From contig CAJNDS010002769.1 of the NCBI GenBank assembly GCA_905221605.1, positions 90,854-154,853 of the forward strand: 64,000 nucleotides of DNA, in the 5' to 3' direction. The notes below the pieces were generated by a model. It was not told where the DNA came from. It ran no database searches and saw only the letters and a list, made by a program, of their open reading frames with translations. The stretch's first letter is position 1; each line of letters begins with the position of its first letter. The position numbers and the translations under genes are program-made. Origin of the DNA: Symbiodinium natans. Its lineage: Eukaryota > Sar > Dinophyceae > Suessiales > Symbiodiniaceae. Positions 11,021-21,402 of the stretch are shown here, in pieces.

Positions 11021-11115
11021 GGTTTTCGGGAGCTGCGAAACGGCCTGAGGCTCGTGATCTGGACTCCTTGGGTCAGCGCCCCGTCGTCTCGCACAGAAGC
11101 CATCATCAACACGAA
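11021..11115 (+). CDS. Exon-like segment, unrecognised
   Basis: It is bounded by TTTTAG on the left and ACGAA|GTTTGGGG on the right, with both borders lying in telomere-like sequence. Two frames are open throughout (ELRNGLRLVIWTPWVSAPS and AAKRPEARDLDSLGQRP). Openness with ordinary amino-acid composition suggests an exon, but the frame is undecided. Confidence 0.4.
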
Positions 11116-11116
11116 G

Positions 11117-11260
11117 TTTGGGGTTTAGGGTTTAGGGTTTAGGGTTTAGGGTTTAGGGTTTAGGGTGGGTTTGGGTTTGGGGGTCTAGGGCTTGAGGTTA
11201 GGATTTAGGTTTGGGGCTTTTGGTTTAGGAGTTTGGGTTTAGGGTTTAGGGTTTGGGGTT
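11117..11260 (+). repeat. Telomere-like array TTTAGGG and derivatives
   Basis: About seven perfect units, then GGGTTTGGG-type degraded units to 11260. Confidence 0.85.
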
Positions 11261-11582
11261 TAGAGTATAGAGAGTTGGATACAAAATCCCCCCTTGACAT
11301 CGGAATCTGGGCGCGTTTTGCCAACCCCGGGCTGCCCATTTGTATACCCGAAGATACGCGAATCCTAAGGGAAGGTGCATGGGCCCTTAATGTGGTCCCT
11401 TTACCTGGGGTGTCGGGTTTAGGGTTTAGGGTTTAGGGTTTAGGGTTTAGAGTTTAGGGTTCAGGCTAGTTTCAAGGCCCTCAATATGGCCCCTTACCTC
11501 CTTTAAAGGGTTCTGAGGTAGGGGCCACCCTAAATCCTAAACCCTCTACACCCTAAACCCCTAGACCCTAAACCCTAAACCC

Positions 11583-11708
11583 ATATGAAGTAGGGTTTAT
11601 ATTTCTGTTATTGGTGCGTGTATATAAGGTTTCTTTTTAATATTGGTGAGTGTGTATACTATATACCGGGTGTCCTTGTGGGGGTACAAGAAATATATAC
11701 CCTACTTC
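11583..11708. mobile_element. Inverted-repeat element related to 3260-3395
   Basis: It begins ATATGAAGTAGGGTTTATAT and ends ATATATACCCTACTTCATAT, complementary ends of about 20 bp. A related but more diverged copy lies at about 3273-3395. Confidence 0.65.
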
Positions 11709-11762
11709 ATATACCCAGCTCTATACTTGCAGAGCTCATATCAGGAATGAGCTCCTTAGGTT

Positions 11763-11810
11763 TCCGGGGTTTAGGGTTTAGGGTTTAGGGTTTAGGGTTT
11801 AGGGTCCAGG
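11763..11810 (+). repeat. Telomere-like array TTTAGGG
   Basis: Six units. Confidence 0.85.
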
Positions 11811-11927
11811 GTGTAGCATTCAGCCACGAGGCGGGAAGCCCCCTCTGAGAAGTGGTGTTCTCCGACACATTGAGACAGGAAGAGTGTTCTGTTCACCCGT
11901 CCCCGCAAAAAAAGAGCGCAGCGTGCT

Positions 11928-12110
11928 AACCCTAAACCCTAAACCCTAAACCCTATAAACCCTAAACCCTGAACCCTAAACCCTGAACCCTAAACCCTAA
12001 ACCCTGAACCCTGAACCCTGAACCCTGAACCCTGAACCCTAAACCCTGAACCCTAAACCCTAAACCCTGAACCCTGAACCCTGAACCCTGAACCCTAAAC
12101 CCTAAACCCA
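11928..12110 (-). repeat. Mixed CCCTAAA / CCCTGAA array
   Basis: About 25 heptamers in which CCCTGAA variants are clustered in runs of three to five, a pattern expected from local copying of variant units rather than from telomerase. Confidence 0.9.
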
Positions 12111-12221
12111 TCCCTTCCGAACAAAGTCGCTTTCTGCAAGGTCTGGGAAGCGAGGAGGCAGCAAAGTTCGAGAAAGGCTACGGCAGGCCAGCCGGCTGAA
12201 TGGAGTTTGGGCTTTAGGGCT

Positions 12222-12338
12222 AGGGTTTAGGGTTTAGGGTTTAGGGTTTAGGGTTTAGGGTTTAGGGTTTAGGTTTTAGGGTTTAGGGTTTAAAGTTTAG
12301 GGTTTAGGGTTTAGGGTTTAAAGTTTAGGGTTTAGGGT
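12222..12338 (+). repeat. Telomere-like array TTTAGGG
   Basis: About 16 units with a repeated variant block containing TTTAAAG at two places about 35 bp apart. Confidence 0.9.
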
Positions 12339-12651
12339 CCACCTTCCTCTATACTTTGTGCGGAAGGCTCGAAGAGGCTTAACGGCACGGCTCTTGTTGA
12401 TCCTTAGGACGTCTGAGTTCCTTTAGTACGGGATTGTCGGTTTGCAGTGAGGGCTTAAGATTTCAGCTTATGATTCAGGCTTAAGGTGTGCCGACGTGCT
12501 AACATTCGGGCACCAGGGTCGGGTCAGTAAACCCGAAACCTGAAACCCAAAACCCGCAACCCTAGCCCTCAGCCCCATACCGTAACCTTGAACCCTAGCC
12601 CTAAACCCTTAACCCTTAGACCCTAAACCCTAAACCCTAATTGAGCAAGGC

Positions 12652-12870
12652 TACGTAGAGACGCGATCATTGAAAGTCGGCCGCGTAGCATTTTGCCGGC
12701 AGGGCGTAGGTTTGCGTAGGGTCCGCGTAGGCAAGTCTATGCAGTATGGGCGCGTAGGTCCGCGTAGGTTGTCTATGCTTGCCGCGTAGGTCCGCGTAGG
12801 CACACGTCAACAATTAACATACTCCGCGCGTAGGCCGCGCGCCTACTAAACATGAGCTGACGCGTAGGCC
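12652..12870. repeat. Cluster of GCGTAGG motifs
   Basis: At least ten copies of GCGTAGG or CCGCGTAGG in about 220 bp, at irregular spacing (for example GGTCCGCGTAGG three times). The motif is absent from the rest of the window as far as I can see. No coding sense is apparent. Confidence 0.7.
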
Positions 12871-12926
12871 CGCAAAGGATACCCATGCCATTACAACACC
12901 CCACACAATGAAAAAAAAAATGCTCT

Positions 12927-13025
12927 AATGGCCTGCGGACCCTCAATGCCAGGACCCTGGCGGATGCCCTGGATGCCAAGGAGGTCTGCAGCGCCGTCAC
13001 CGCCATGGAGGCGCAAGGGTTCTAA
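12927..13025 (+). CDS. Terminal exon-like segment, unrecognised
   Basis: It is open for 32 codons, including LNARTLADALDAKEVCSAV and AMEAQGF, then TAA at 13023. The composition is strongly protein-like (amphipathic helix). No clear AG acceptor precedes it within 30 bp, so the left border is uncertain. Family unknown. Confidence 0.5.
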   Translation, partial: NGLRTLNARTLADALDAKEVCSAVTAMEAQGF

Positions 13026-13402
13026 GAGGGTATAGGGTTTTAGGGTTTTGGGTTGTTAGGGCTTAGGAGGGTTTAGGAGGTTTTAGGGTTTTAGGGTTTT
13101 GGGGATTTAGGCTAAGGGGTTCAGGAATTTAACGTTTTTTGGGCTTTGGGGTTTTTGAGTGCTTTTAGGGCTTGGGGATGTAGGGGTTTAGGGTTTTAGG
13201 GTGTGGATGTAGGGTTTGGGCATTTAGGGGTTTAGAGTTTTTACGGCTTTGGATTTAGGGTTTGGGGATTTAGGGGTTTAGGGATTTAGGTTTAGGGATT
13301 CAGGGCGGGGAGATGTAGGGTTTAGGGTTTTAGGGGTCAAGGATTCAGATTTCAGGGTTTCGGGGCTCAGGGTTCCGAAGCTTGAATGCAAATTTGTCTA
13401 TG
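13026..13402 (+). repeat. Degenerate TTTAGGG-derived tract
   Basis: Almost wholly composed of decayed units such as TTTTAGGG, TTTAGGGG and TTTGGGG, with no other content. Confidence 0.7.
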
Positions 13403-13512
13403 GGTTTAGGGTTTAGGGTTTAGGGTTTAGGGTTTAGGGTTTAGGGTTTAGGGTTTAGGGTTTAGGGTTTAGGGTTTAGGGTTTATAATAGGGTTTAGGG
13501 TTTAGGGTTACA
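13403..13512 (+). repeat. Telomere-like array TTTAGGG
   Basis: About 14 units, one interrupted by ATAATA. Confidence 0.9.
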
Positions 13513-13715
13513 CGGTCTCGCTTTAGGCCTTGGGTTCAGGGGCCGGTAGGGTCCTCCACCACCTTCGGCTCTAAAGGTCTAGGGTGGTCACCAGCGTTTA
13601 GGGTTGTACCCTAAACCCTAAACCCTGAACCCTGAACCCTAAACCCTGAACCCCAGGTCCGACTCTCTAAGTCTAAAAAGGCGTTAAACATTTGTTATAT
13701 GGGGGAATAAGATAA

Positions 13716-13872
13716 CCCTAAACCCTAATCCCTAATCCCTAATCCCTAAACCCTAAACCCTAAACCCTAAACCCTAAACCCTAAACCCTAAACCCTAAAC
13801 CCTAAACCCTAAACCCTAAACCCTAAACCCTAAACCCTAAACCCTAAACCGAACCCTAAACCCTAAACCCTC
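13716..13872 (-). repeat. Telomere-like array CCCTAAA
   Basis: About 22 units, three CCCTAAT variants together at the left edge. Confidence 0.9.
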
Positions 13873-13895
13873 AACCCGAAGGAGGGTTGAAACCC

Positions 13896-13966
13896 GGAGA
13901 GGTCCTCGCAGTGGAGCCTTCCGAGCTGCTCGAGCGCTGCCTGGCTGCTGGCTACGAGAAGCTGAG
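13896..13966 (+). CDS. Exon-like segment, unrecognised
   Basis: It reads GEVLAVEPSELLERCLAAGYE and ends CTGAG|GCATGG, a GC-type donor as used in dinoflagellates. The left border is not resolved. It lies between opposed telomere-like arrays. Confidence 0.45.
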
Positions 13967-14114
13967 GCATGGGTTTAGGGTTTGGAGTTTGGTGTTTGGG
14001 GTTTGGGGTTTGGGGTGTGGGTTTGGGGTTTAGGGTTTAGTGTTTAGGGTTTAGGGTTTAGGGTTTAGGGTCTAGGTTTTAGGGTTTAGGGTTTAGGGTT
14101 TAGGGTTTAGGGTT
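13967..14114 (+). repeat. Telomere-like array with TTTGGGG variants
   Basis: The first half is dominated by TTTGGGG and the second half by TTTAGGG. Confidence 0.85.
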
Positions 14115-14695
14115 GGAAGCACGCTTAGTTGTAACTTTTATTTTTGCTTACTTGTAACTTTTGGTGTTTTGCTGGATTTACTTAGTTGTAACTTTTACTT
14201 TTGCTGACTTGTAACATTTTCGCGCCGTTTCGTAAGGAGGGGTGCCAAAACCCTTGCTTACCTGTAACTTTTTTCGCCTCAAACTGCAAGTGCTGTGAAA
14301 TACCTAAGTAGGGTTTAGGGCCTCGGGTTTGGGTTTTTGGAGTCAAGGCATAGGCTGTTGGCTTTAGGGTTCAGGCGTTACGGCCTTAGGGCTTTAAGGC
14401 CTCAGTGATTTTCAGGGCTTGGGGCAGCTGGGGGCTTGGGGCTTCTAGAGGGCTTCGTGCGTTTAGGCCTAGGCCTGTGTTTTAACTATGGCTGAAGGCT
14501 TCTAGGGCCTCGGTTTTCTAGGCTTCCTAGCATTTCGGGCTGTCAGGGCTGAGGGCTTTGGGCTTGGGGCTTTCAGGGCCAAAAGCTTTTAGGGTTTAGG
14601 GTTTTGGGATTTCGGATTTGAGGGTTAGGGTGTTGGGGACTTACGGCTTTTAGGCGTTAGAGCTAGGAGTGTATAGGGCCTAAGGTTTCCCGCAG
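14115..14695. other. Low-information stretch
   Basis: 14125-14280 contains three repeats of TTAGTTGTAACTTTTA-like sequence (CTTGTAACTTTT). The rest is degenerate GGGCTT/TAGGG text. No gene is seen. Confidence 0.4.
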
Positions 14696-14990
14696 CACGT
14701 ATGGTTTGCACTTTGCACACAGACATTGCTCATGCTGCATCTGCGCAGCATGTCCGGCACAATGTCTAGAGTGTTCCCTCTTGATGCCAGAGATCTCCGG
14801 ACATTTCCTGACACCGTCAGAAGCCTCGTGCTCACTTACTTGCAGCCGGCACTGCTTCTATTGTGCAGCACGAGCGCACAACGAGCGAGCTGAGACGGCA
14901 GCGACACAGCTCGACGACGAGCAGGACTTGGGAGGCTTCCTTGACCCTGAGACACCACGGCGGTGCTTGGAGAAGGGACCAGGGCTGACT
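14696..14990 (+). CDS. Exon-like segment, Cys-containing, unrecognised
   Basis: The acceptor TTTCCCGCAG precedes it and the donor CTGACT|GTTTAGGG follows. One frame is open across the whole length: several cysteines early (HCSCCICAACPAQC), then HNERAETAATQLDDEQDLGG. The Cys pattern is suggestive but matches no family I can name. It is among the longest exon candidates in the repeat region. Confidence 0.5.
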
Positions 14991-15202
14991 GTTTAGGGTT
15001 TAGGGATTAGGGTTTTGGGGTTTAGGCTTTAGGGATTAGGGTTTTGGGGTTTAGGCTTTAGGGTTTGGAGTTTAGGGTTTTGGGTTTGGGGTTGGGGGCT
15101 TGGGGTTTCGGGTTTGGCCTTCTCAGGCAAAACGCTACGCCAGAAGCCCTCGACGTAAAATCCTAAAACGCTTAAATGCTTAAAACCCAAAACCCTCCAA
15201 CC

Positions 15203-15314
15203 CTTTGTGGTGCTTTACTGTAACTTTAGATCTTTAGCCTTTTTAGGTTTATTGGGTTTCTTAATAAGGCCGCTAGAAGTTTCATTTTTTACTACCCTCC
15301 TAAGTGCAGCCAAG
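15203..15314 (+). mobile_element. Repeat family 9, copy 2
   Basis: Nearly identical to 2161-2271 from TTTGTGGTGCTTTACTG to GTGCAGCCAAG. Confidence 0.75.
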
Positions 15315-15354
15315 AACCCTGAACCGCTCCAAGCCCCGAGCTCCAGGGCTGATA

Positions 15355-15760
15355 AGGAAACGGTTCCAGGGTCTTAGGGTCTTCGGGTTCGAAGGTTTTA
15401 GGGTCTTAGGGTCTTAGGGTTCTAGGGTTTTAGGGCTTTAGGGTCTTAGGGTTCTAGGGTTTTAGGGCTTTGGAGTGTTAGGGTGTTAGGGCCTTAGGGC
15501 TTTAGGGCTTTAGGGTTTTAGGGTCCTACCGCTCTAGGGTTCTAGGGTCTTAGGGTCTTTGGGTTTTTAGTAGTTCGCGCTTTTCAGGTTTTAGCGCTTT
15601 AGGGTCCCAGTATTTATGAGTTTTATGGCCTAGGGCTTTTGAGTTTTAGGGTCTTAAGGTTTTAGGGTTTTAGGAAGTTTTAGGGCTTCAGGGTTCTATT
15701 GTTTTCGGGTTTCAAGGTCTGAGGGTTTCAGGGTGTCAGGGTGCAAAAATAGAAAGTTTC
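15355..15760 (+). repeat. Degenerate TTAGGGTCTTAGGG tract
   Basis: Octamer-like units TTTTAGGG, TCTTAGGG and TTCTAGGG are repeated irregularly for 400 bp. No other feature. Confidence 0.7.
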
Positions 15761-15798
15761 AACTAAGAACTAACCCGGCTACCTTAGGGTTTAGGGTT

Positions 15799-15966
15799 CT
15801 TTGTGGTGCTTTACTGTAACTTTCGATCCTCAGCCTTTTTGGGGTTTCTTGGGTTCTTAGTAAGGCAGCGTAACTTTCGGTCCTTAGCCTTTTTTGGGGG
15901 TTATTGGGTTTCTTAGTAAGGCGGCTAAAGGTTTAAATTTTTACTAACCTCCGAAGTGGAGCCAAG
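15799..15966 (+). mobile_element. Repeat family 9, copy 3 with internal duplication
   Basis: The segment AACTTTCG(A/G)TCCT.AGCCTTTTT...TTAGTAAGGC is present twice in tandem within the element, making it ~168 bp instead of ~112 bp. Confidence 0.75.
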
Positions 15967-16341
15967 GGGTTTGTGGTGAGTTTGCAAGATCAGGGCTGCA
16001 ACAGGTTCCCCCCAAAAAGGGGGGCCGACCATACACTTGCTAGGCCCTGTGCACCCGAAGCCCTAAACCTAAATTAAACACTAAAAAATCAACCCTAAAC
16101 CCTAGAGCCTAGACCCTAAACCCTAAACCCTAAACACTTACCCTGAGACCCTAAACCCCTAAAACCACCCCCAAAGAAGAGCGAGAGGTCTGGACTCTAC
16201 TGCGCCAAGCTGGAAGGCGGTGAGACGGGCCAGCGCAGGGCCCAGCAGGAAATCCTTGGTCCTTGGTTTAGGGTTTCGGGTTTCGGGTTTAGGGTTTAGG
16301 GTTTAGGGTTAGGTGTAGGGCTCGCAGGTTTCAGGGCTCAT

Positions 16342-16455
16342 CTTGGTAGCCCTGTGGTACAGTACCCTGTTACCCCTTTTTTGGTTCAAGGTTCCCTGCT
16401 ACGGTAACCATCCAAAAAGGGCGCCCCTTATTATGAGATGGTTAGGGCTACCAAG
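16342..16455. mobile_element. MITE-like family 6, complete copy
   Basis: The ends CTTGGTAGCCCTGTGG and GGTTAGGGCTACCAAG are inverted repeats. The interior AAAAAGGGCGCCCCTTAT is shared with 35559-35674. Confidence 0.75.
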
Positions 16456-16513
16456 AATCGGGTTGGCGTGTTGCTTGCTTTCCGTTTGTAGGGTTTTCAG
16501 GGTTTACAAGGGG

Positions 16514-16833
16514 TTACTTGGAGGTTCAGGTACTTATCAGGAAGTGCCCAACGGCCCTATGACTGCCCAACGGCCTTATGGCACCAACGCCCCTATGAAT
16601 GAAGTGCGAACGCCCTTATACAGCCAACGCCCCTGTATGATGTGAATCAGCCCGGTAATGCAAGCATTTTGGGCCCAATGTATATACATAGACCTTCGAA
16701 TCCCCTTTGACAAATTTGTCATATATGGCTAGTAGCACCAACTATAACTGCACATATGAGGCCCCAAAGACGTCCGCTAAGTAGGTTCCAAGTAGACATA
16801 TACTTGGAGTTATAAGTACCCATGAACTTCAGG
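16514..16833. mobile_element. Family 8-like inverted-repeat region
   Basis: Starts TACTTGGAGGTTCAGGTACTTA and ends with TACTTGGAGTTATAAGTACC followed by CATGAACTTC. Its ends resemble 34694-34811 and 32325-32502. A short tandem, CCAACGGCCCTATGA-like, lies at 16549-16640. The 320 bp length suggests nested or fused copies. Confidence 0.5.
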
Positions 16834-17612
16834 ATTTCCCTAAACCTTAAACCCTAGACCCTAAACCCAAAAGCCCCCCAAAAAGCAATCATCAGGGGAA
16901 CCACGTTTTTGGCCGTGGCTTCTCTGGCGGCTTGATATCCAAATCCTAAACCCTAAACCCTAAACCCTAAACCCTAAATCCTTAACAACGCTTCGGGTTT
17001 GGGGTCTAGGGTCTACAGTTGTTTTTTTTGTTCAGGCTTTAGGGTTGAGGGTCCTAAACCTTTCTGGGAACCCGACACCCTGAACCCAAAACCCTAAACC
17101 CTAGTCTAGAATCAAGGCTCTTCGTCTTGAATGGCTTTTACGCCCGCATGCGCGAGAAGCCCGGGGGCCCAGGCAGTTTTTAGGGTTGAGGGTCTAAGGG
17201 TTTAGGGCTTAGGGCGCTGGTACTTTTGCTATAGGACCCTAAACCCTAAACCCTAACCTTCTGGGAGGGGTTTCATGGGGTAGGCATGTAGGGAACCTTA
17301 AGGAGCCTTTGGGATTAGAATGCCTGAAGCTCTGATAGCCCTAAGCCCTGACTGCAGATGCCAAACTTCTATCGCAGCCTCAGTACAGCAAGAAGTAAGC
17401 CCTGAGACCTAAGCCCCCGGCCCTAGATCCTTAACCCCCTAAACTCTTAACCGTGAGCAGCTAAACGCTCAACTCCAAACCCCAAAACCTCATTTCTAAT
17501 CCCTGAGCCCTAAAACCCTAGACCCTGAACCCGAAACTCTCATCAGAAACCCTAAACGAACCCTAAAACCCTAAACCCCTGAACCCCTAAACCCGAAACC
17601 CTAAACCCTGAG

Positions 17613-17691
17613 GTTTACAAAGCCGGGCGTGGTGGTGCACTGGCACGTCGTAGCCTTCGACTCGGCGGAGCTGCTCCCAACTGAGCTGACG
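17613..17691 (+). CDS. Exon-like segment, unrecognised
   Basis: It is bounded by CCCTGAG on the left and CTGACG|GTTTAGGG on the right. It reads FTKPGVVVHWHVVAFDSAEL, then LPTEL, with strong hydrophobic/polar alternation like a beta domain. The donor is the first unit of a TTTAGGG array. Confidence 0.5.
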
Positions 17692-17692
17692 G

Positions 17693-17728
17693 TTTAGGGT
17701 TTAGGGTTTAGGGTTTAGGGTTTAGGGT
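17693..17728 (+). repeat. Telomere-like array TTTAGGG
   Basis: Five units right after an exon-like segment. Confidence 0.85.
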
Positions 17729-17907
17729 CCCTGAATTCTAGAAGCCCTAAACCCTGAACCCTAGACACCCTAACAACCATGAAGCCCTACATCCTAAGAG
17801 CCCTCAACGTCTGGCACCCGAAGAGCCCTAGAACCTACACCCTCAGAGCCCCGGAAGCCTAAAGCCCGAAAAGGGTTTAAGGTTTAGGGTTTAGGGTTTT
17901 AGGGTTT

Positions 17908-17910
<3 letters not shown>

Positions 17911-17950
<40 letters not shown>
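17911..17950. repeat. (GA)n microsatellite
   Basis: About 20 GA units. Confidence 0.95.
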
Positions 17951-17957
<7 letters not shown>

Positions 17958-18099
17958 CAGAGGTTTCGGGGTTAGGGCTTAGGGGGTTCAGGGCTTAGGG
18001 GTTTCGGGTTGGGATGCCCTGCGGCGCCCTCCTTTTCTTCATTGCCTAGGGTTGCGTTCCCGCCTGCCCTCCAACTAAAGGCGAGACATCGTCCTTCTT

Positions 18100-18470
18100 G
18101 TGTCTTTGGCTACTAAGGTCTGTATCCCCCTTGGGAATTATTTTTCTTTTTGTTTATATAAAGCCCAAGAGGATATTGAAAATGCGTTTTTTGTTAAGGT
18201 TCTAAGGGGAGTACAGAGGTTGGGAGGCAAGCCTCAGTACCGTACTCTTCTCTTTCGCTTCCGCACCCAAGATGGCCAAGCGCATGGCCAAGATCGGCAA
18301 CTGCAAGGCAGCGAGGACGGCGGTCACGTGTGATGAAGCCACGTGTGACATCGACCAGATCTTGCCGGATCTCGATCGTCTGGCTGAGCTGCGCCAAAAG
18401 CCATGTCGTCGCCGGGATCGAAGTCGCAGAAGCGCCAGCGCAGCTATGCGGCTTACCGACAATCAGACTG
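18100..18470 (+). CDS. Coding-like segments, frames unresolved
   Basis: Three overlapping frames are open. 18150-18260 gives LYKAQEDIENAFFVKVLRGVQ, 18272-18400 gives CDEATCDIDQILPDLDRLAEL, and 18394-18468 gives MSSPGSKSQKRQRSYAAYRQ then SD and TGA. The frame changes could be short introns or decay. The stretch is the richest coding-like sequence between 15 and 19 kb. The product is unknown. Confidence 0.45.
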
Positions 18471-18557
18471 ACCCTAAACCCTAAACCCTAAACCCTAAAC
18501 CCTAAACCCTAAACCCTAAACCCTAAACCCTAAACCCTAAACCTAAGCCCTAAACCC
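18471..18557 (-). repeat. Telomere-like array CCCTAAA
   Basis: About 12 units abutting the stop codon of the preceding coding-like segment. Confidence 0.9.
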
Positions 18558-19390
18558 TGGTGAAGGTTTTGCAGGGCTCCAAGGTTGAGCCGTTTGGCTC
18601 GGGTGTCGAGTGCTCTTTCCGCGCTGTAGTGCTCCAGCCAGCCTCTTCTGTGTCGAATAGGACTGGGAGTCAGGGCTCAGGGTCCCCAAGTGTTTTTCAG
18701 GGTTAATCTCATCCCCCCTTTATTAAAGACCCCCAAAATACTAAAAGTACTTCCCGGAAAATCCTGCCGAAACCGAGCCCGCCTGTTAAACCCTATTCGG
18801 AATTGGGGGGGGGTTCAGGGCTCCCAAAACCCTGCAGCCAACGAGGGTTTAGGGTCTAGGGTTAAGGGTTTAGGGTTTAGGGCTTAGGGTTCATTAAGGG
18901 TTTAGGGTTCAGAGTCCAGCCTTTTCGCAGCAAGGGATTACTTGTCGTGCTTGGCACCTTTGCACGGCTTCAAGTCGTATGACGACGTCGCATGGTCCAC
19001 CTTAAACCCTAAAACACCAAACTAGGGTTTAGGGTTTCGGGTTAGGGGTTAGGGTTTAGGGTTTAGACCCCAAACCCTAAACTCCAAACCCCCCAAACCC
19101 CCCAAACCCGAGACCCGAAGCCCTGAGCCCCAAAACCCTAAAACAACCCGAAGCCCGAAACCCTAAACCGCAAACCCAAACCCTAAACACTAAACACCCT
19201 AAACCCTTAAAATCCCTAAACGCGAAACCCTAAAAACCCCTGACGAAGCAGGCCGTGGACCCGCTTCCGCAGCGAAGTCATCGGGGCCACCAACCCTGAG
19301 GAGCCCACATGACAAAGGGGGCTTAGGGTTTTAGGGTTTCGGGTTTAGGATTTGGGTTTAGGGTTGGGGTTTAGGGTTTCGGGTTTAGGG
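18558..19390. other. Degenerate repeats and short inserts
   Basis: Decayed TTTAGGG and CCCTAAA units meet head to head near 19060. 19245-19310 reads RPWTRFRSEVIGATNPEEPT, a possible exon remnant without clear borders. Confidence 0.35.
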
Positions 19391-19429
19391 TTTGGGTTTA
19401 GGGAGTTTGCAGCTTGACGAAGGTTTGTA

Positions 19430-19593
19430 TAGGGGTGTGGCTTCCCGGGATTTGGGTACGCCTGCCATGGATCTTGCCAAGCCTTCACACCGTGTTTCTT
19501 CTGCGATGCCAGAAGAGCCAGGGCCTTCCACGCCGACGAGGAGCAGAGTCGCCGGAACCTGCGCAGACTACAGCTGAGTCCCACGACCGTGCA
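19430..19593 (+). CDS. Exon-like segment cut by a MITE
   Basis: One frame reads FCDARRARAFHADEEQSRR, then LRRLQLSPTTVH, and runs straight into the left end of the family 3 element at 19594. The Arg/Ala/Glu-rich, helix-like composition suggests coding DNA interrupted by insertion. A coding-like frame resumes just past the element. Confidence 0.45.
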
Positions 19594-19687
19594 TACCCAA
19601 AGGCTCCTATGTAGTACCTTTTTGGGGTAGTATATTAAAATCCCCTATAACTAACCCAAAAAGGAACTACATTGGAGCCTTTGGGTA
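19594..19687. mobile_element. MITE-like family 3, copy 1
   Basis: The inverted termini TACCCAAAGGCTCC / GGAGCCTTTGGGTA are perfect. Terminal TA dinucleotides suggest a TA target, as in Tc1/mariner-derived elements (inference). It is inserted within coding-like sequence. Confidence 0.8.
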
Positions 19688-19878
19688 GGTACGACGAGGA
19701 GCCGCTGAGTCCCCTTATCTACTTCGACTCTCCACACGCTAAGCGACTGAAGCGCTTGCGCAACTGGCCCAAATCGCTTGGGCGGTGCTTGCGATGGATT
19801 TTCTGGCGATGCAAGGCCCCAGACATGCAAGCCCAAACAGGAATCCCTCAAAGCATAAACGGAAAACGTAGCCTGTAG
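19688..19878 (+). CDS. Exon-like segment downstream of the MITE
   Basis: It reads YDEEPLSPLIYFDSPHAKR, then LKRLRNWPKSLGRCLRWIFW, open to a stop at 19876. It is basic and aromatic-rich. It could be the continuation of 19430-19593. Family unknown. Confidence 0.45.
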
Positions 19879-20145
19879 CAACTTTTGTGTTTAAACAACA
19901 TCAAATTCAAAACAAGGTTCCCGCCTAGCCGAAACGATTCAAATAGCTAAAAAGCGCCCGCCCTTCGACTAACTTGTACTGCTTTTTCCTGCTGCCCACA
20001 ACCCCCTAGACCCTAAACCCTAAACGAAAAAACCCTAAACCCTAAACCCTTTGTTTTCCTCACATTCTCCGTGTTACGCACTGCCATGCATGACCCTAAA
20101 TACGCAGGGCTCACGAACCCGCGTCCCACTTTGGTTTCGTGAATC

Positions 20146-20421
20146 ATGGTAGCCCAGTGGTACCCTTAAGAAATTTTGCAGGTTTCCGAAATTAGGGTTC
20201 AGGGTTTAGGCTGTAGGGTGTAGGGTATAGGGTTTAGAGTTTAGGGGTATCTTATTGGGGTCCGTATTCTAAAGGAATCCGGCTCTGTTTTGGGGGGCTA
20301 TTATAGGGGTCCGTTATATTCGTAAACTCCCTTTTTTTCTCTACTTTGGTTCTAGGTTGCCTTCACAAGAAACCAATCCCAAAAAGGGGACCCTTATTTT
20401 ACGCTGGTCACTGGGCTACCC
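20146..20421. mobile_element. MITE-like family 6, copy with a 170 bp interruption
   Basis: The left end ATGGTAGCCCAGTGGTACCCTT (20146) and the right half (20341-20421, ending CACTGGGCTACC) flank unrelated TTTAGGG-rich DNA, suggesting an insertion inside the element. Confidence 0.6.
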
Positions 20422-20663
20422 GTGAATACGGTTTGCCCCTTTGGGGTCTCCATTGAAGTACCTTCCGTCTCGTTTAGGGCAAAGTTTCGGGGTGTAGGGT
20501 TTAGATTTTAGGGTTTAGGGTTTAGGGCTTAGGGTCAGAGTAACATACAAAGAACCATCGCTGAACTGACCAGATTACTTGAGTGATTCTTGCTAAAGGT
20601 TCCCGTCATCTGAAGCAATTTGTTTTTTTACGAGTTCTCTTAAAGGGGCACACAACCTATACA

Positions 20664-20768
20664 TGGGGATGTTCCCCCGTATACTAACAGTCCTTAATGG
20701 GGATTATAGTAGGGCGGGGGTAATATAATCCCTGTTAACGACTGTTAGTATAAGGGGGAACATCCCAA
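20664..20768. mobile_element. MITE-like family 2, copy 1
   Basis: Inverted ends TGGGGATGTTCCCCC and GGGGGAACATCCCA. Inner inverted pair CTAACAGTC...GACTGTTAG. Other copies are at 35928-36016, 41536-41636 and 51325-51425. Confidence 0.8.
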
Positions 20769-21231
20769 CACAAACACTCACCAGCGTTGTTTTTGGCAGC
20801 AGCCCCCGAAGGACCCTACCGGTCTTGCAGCTGGTTGTTAGTTTGACGAGGGTGTTGGGTTCAAGGTCTGCGGGTTTGGGGCTTTAGGGTTTAGGGGTTT
20901 AGGAATTTAGGAGTTTAGGGGTTTAGGGTTTGGGGGTTTAGGATTAGCCCGTGTCGGTCTGCAGTGGCAGAAGTGGGTCAAGACAGAAGGCATAGGAGCC
21001 GACGACCACCCACTAGGGTTTCCAGGGGTTAGGGTTTGTTCAATCTTGCAAATCTCCTGTGCCCTAAACCCAAAACCCGACACAACCCTAAGCCCTAAAC
21101 CCCGAACCCCAAACCCTAAACCCTAAACCCTAAACCCCTAACCCTGTTTTTTCAAATAAACGCTGGAACGATCTCAGCCCGGTGCCGGCAGGACGCCGTG
21201 TCAGGCTCGTTGCGAGCCAGGCTCGTTGTCG

Positions 21232-21402
21232 CGTTTAGGGTTTAGGGTTTGGGGTTTAGGGTTTAGGGTTTAGGGTTTGGGGTTTAGTGTTTAGGGTCTC
21301 CGGCGCCGCGCGTCTCAAGGGATGTGGGTTTAGGGTTTAGGGTTTAGGGTTTAGGGTTTAGGGTTTAGGTTTTAGGTTTAGGGTTTAGGGTTTAGGGTTA
21401 GG
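21232..21402 (+). repeat. Two telomere-like arrays TTTAGGG
   Basis: 21232-21300 and 21328-21402, about eight to ten units each, separated by a 27 bp GC-rich insert. Confidence 0.85.
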
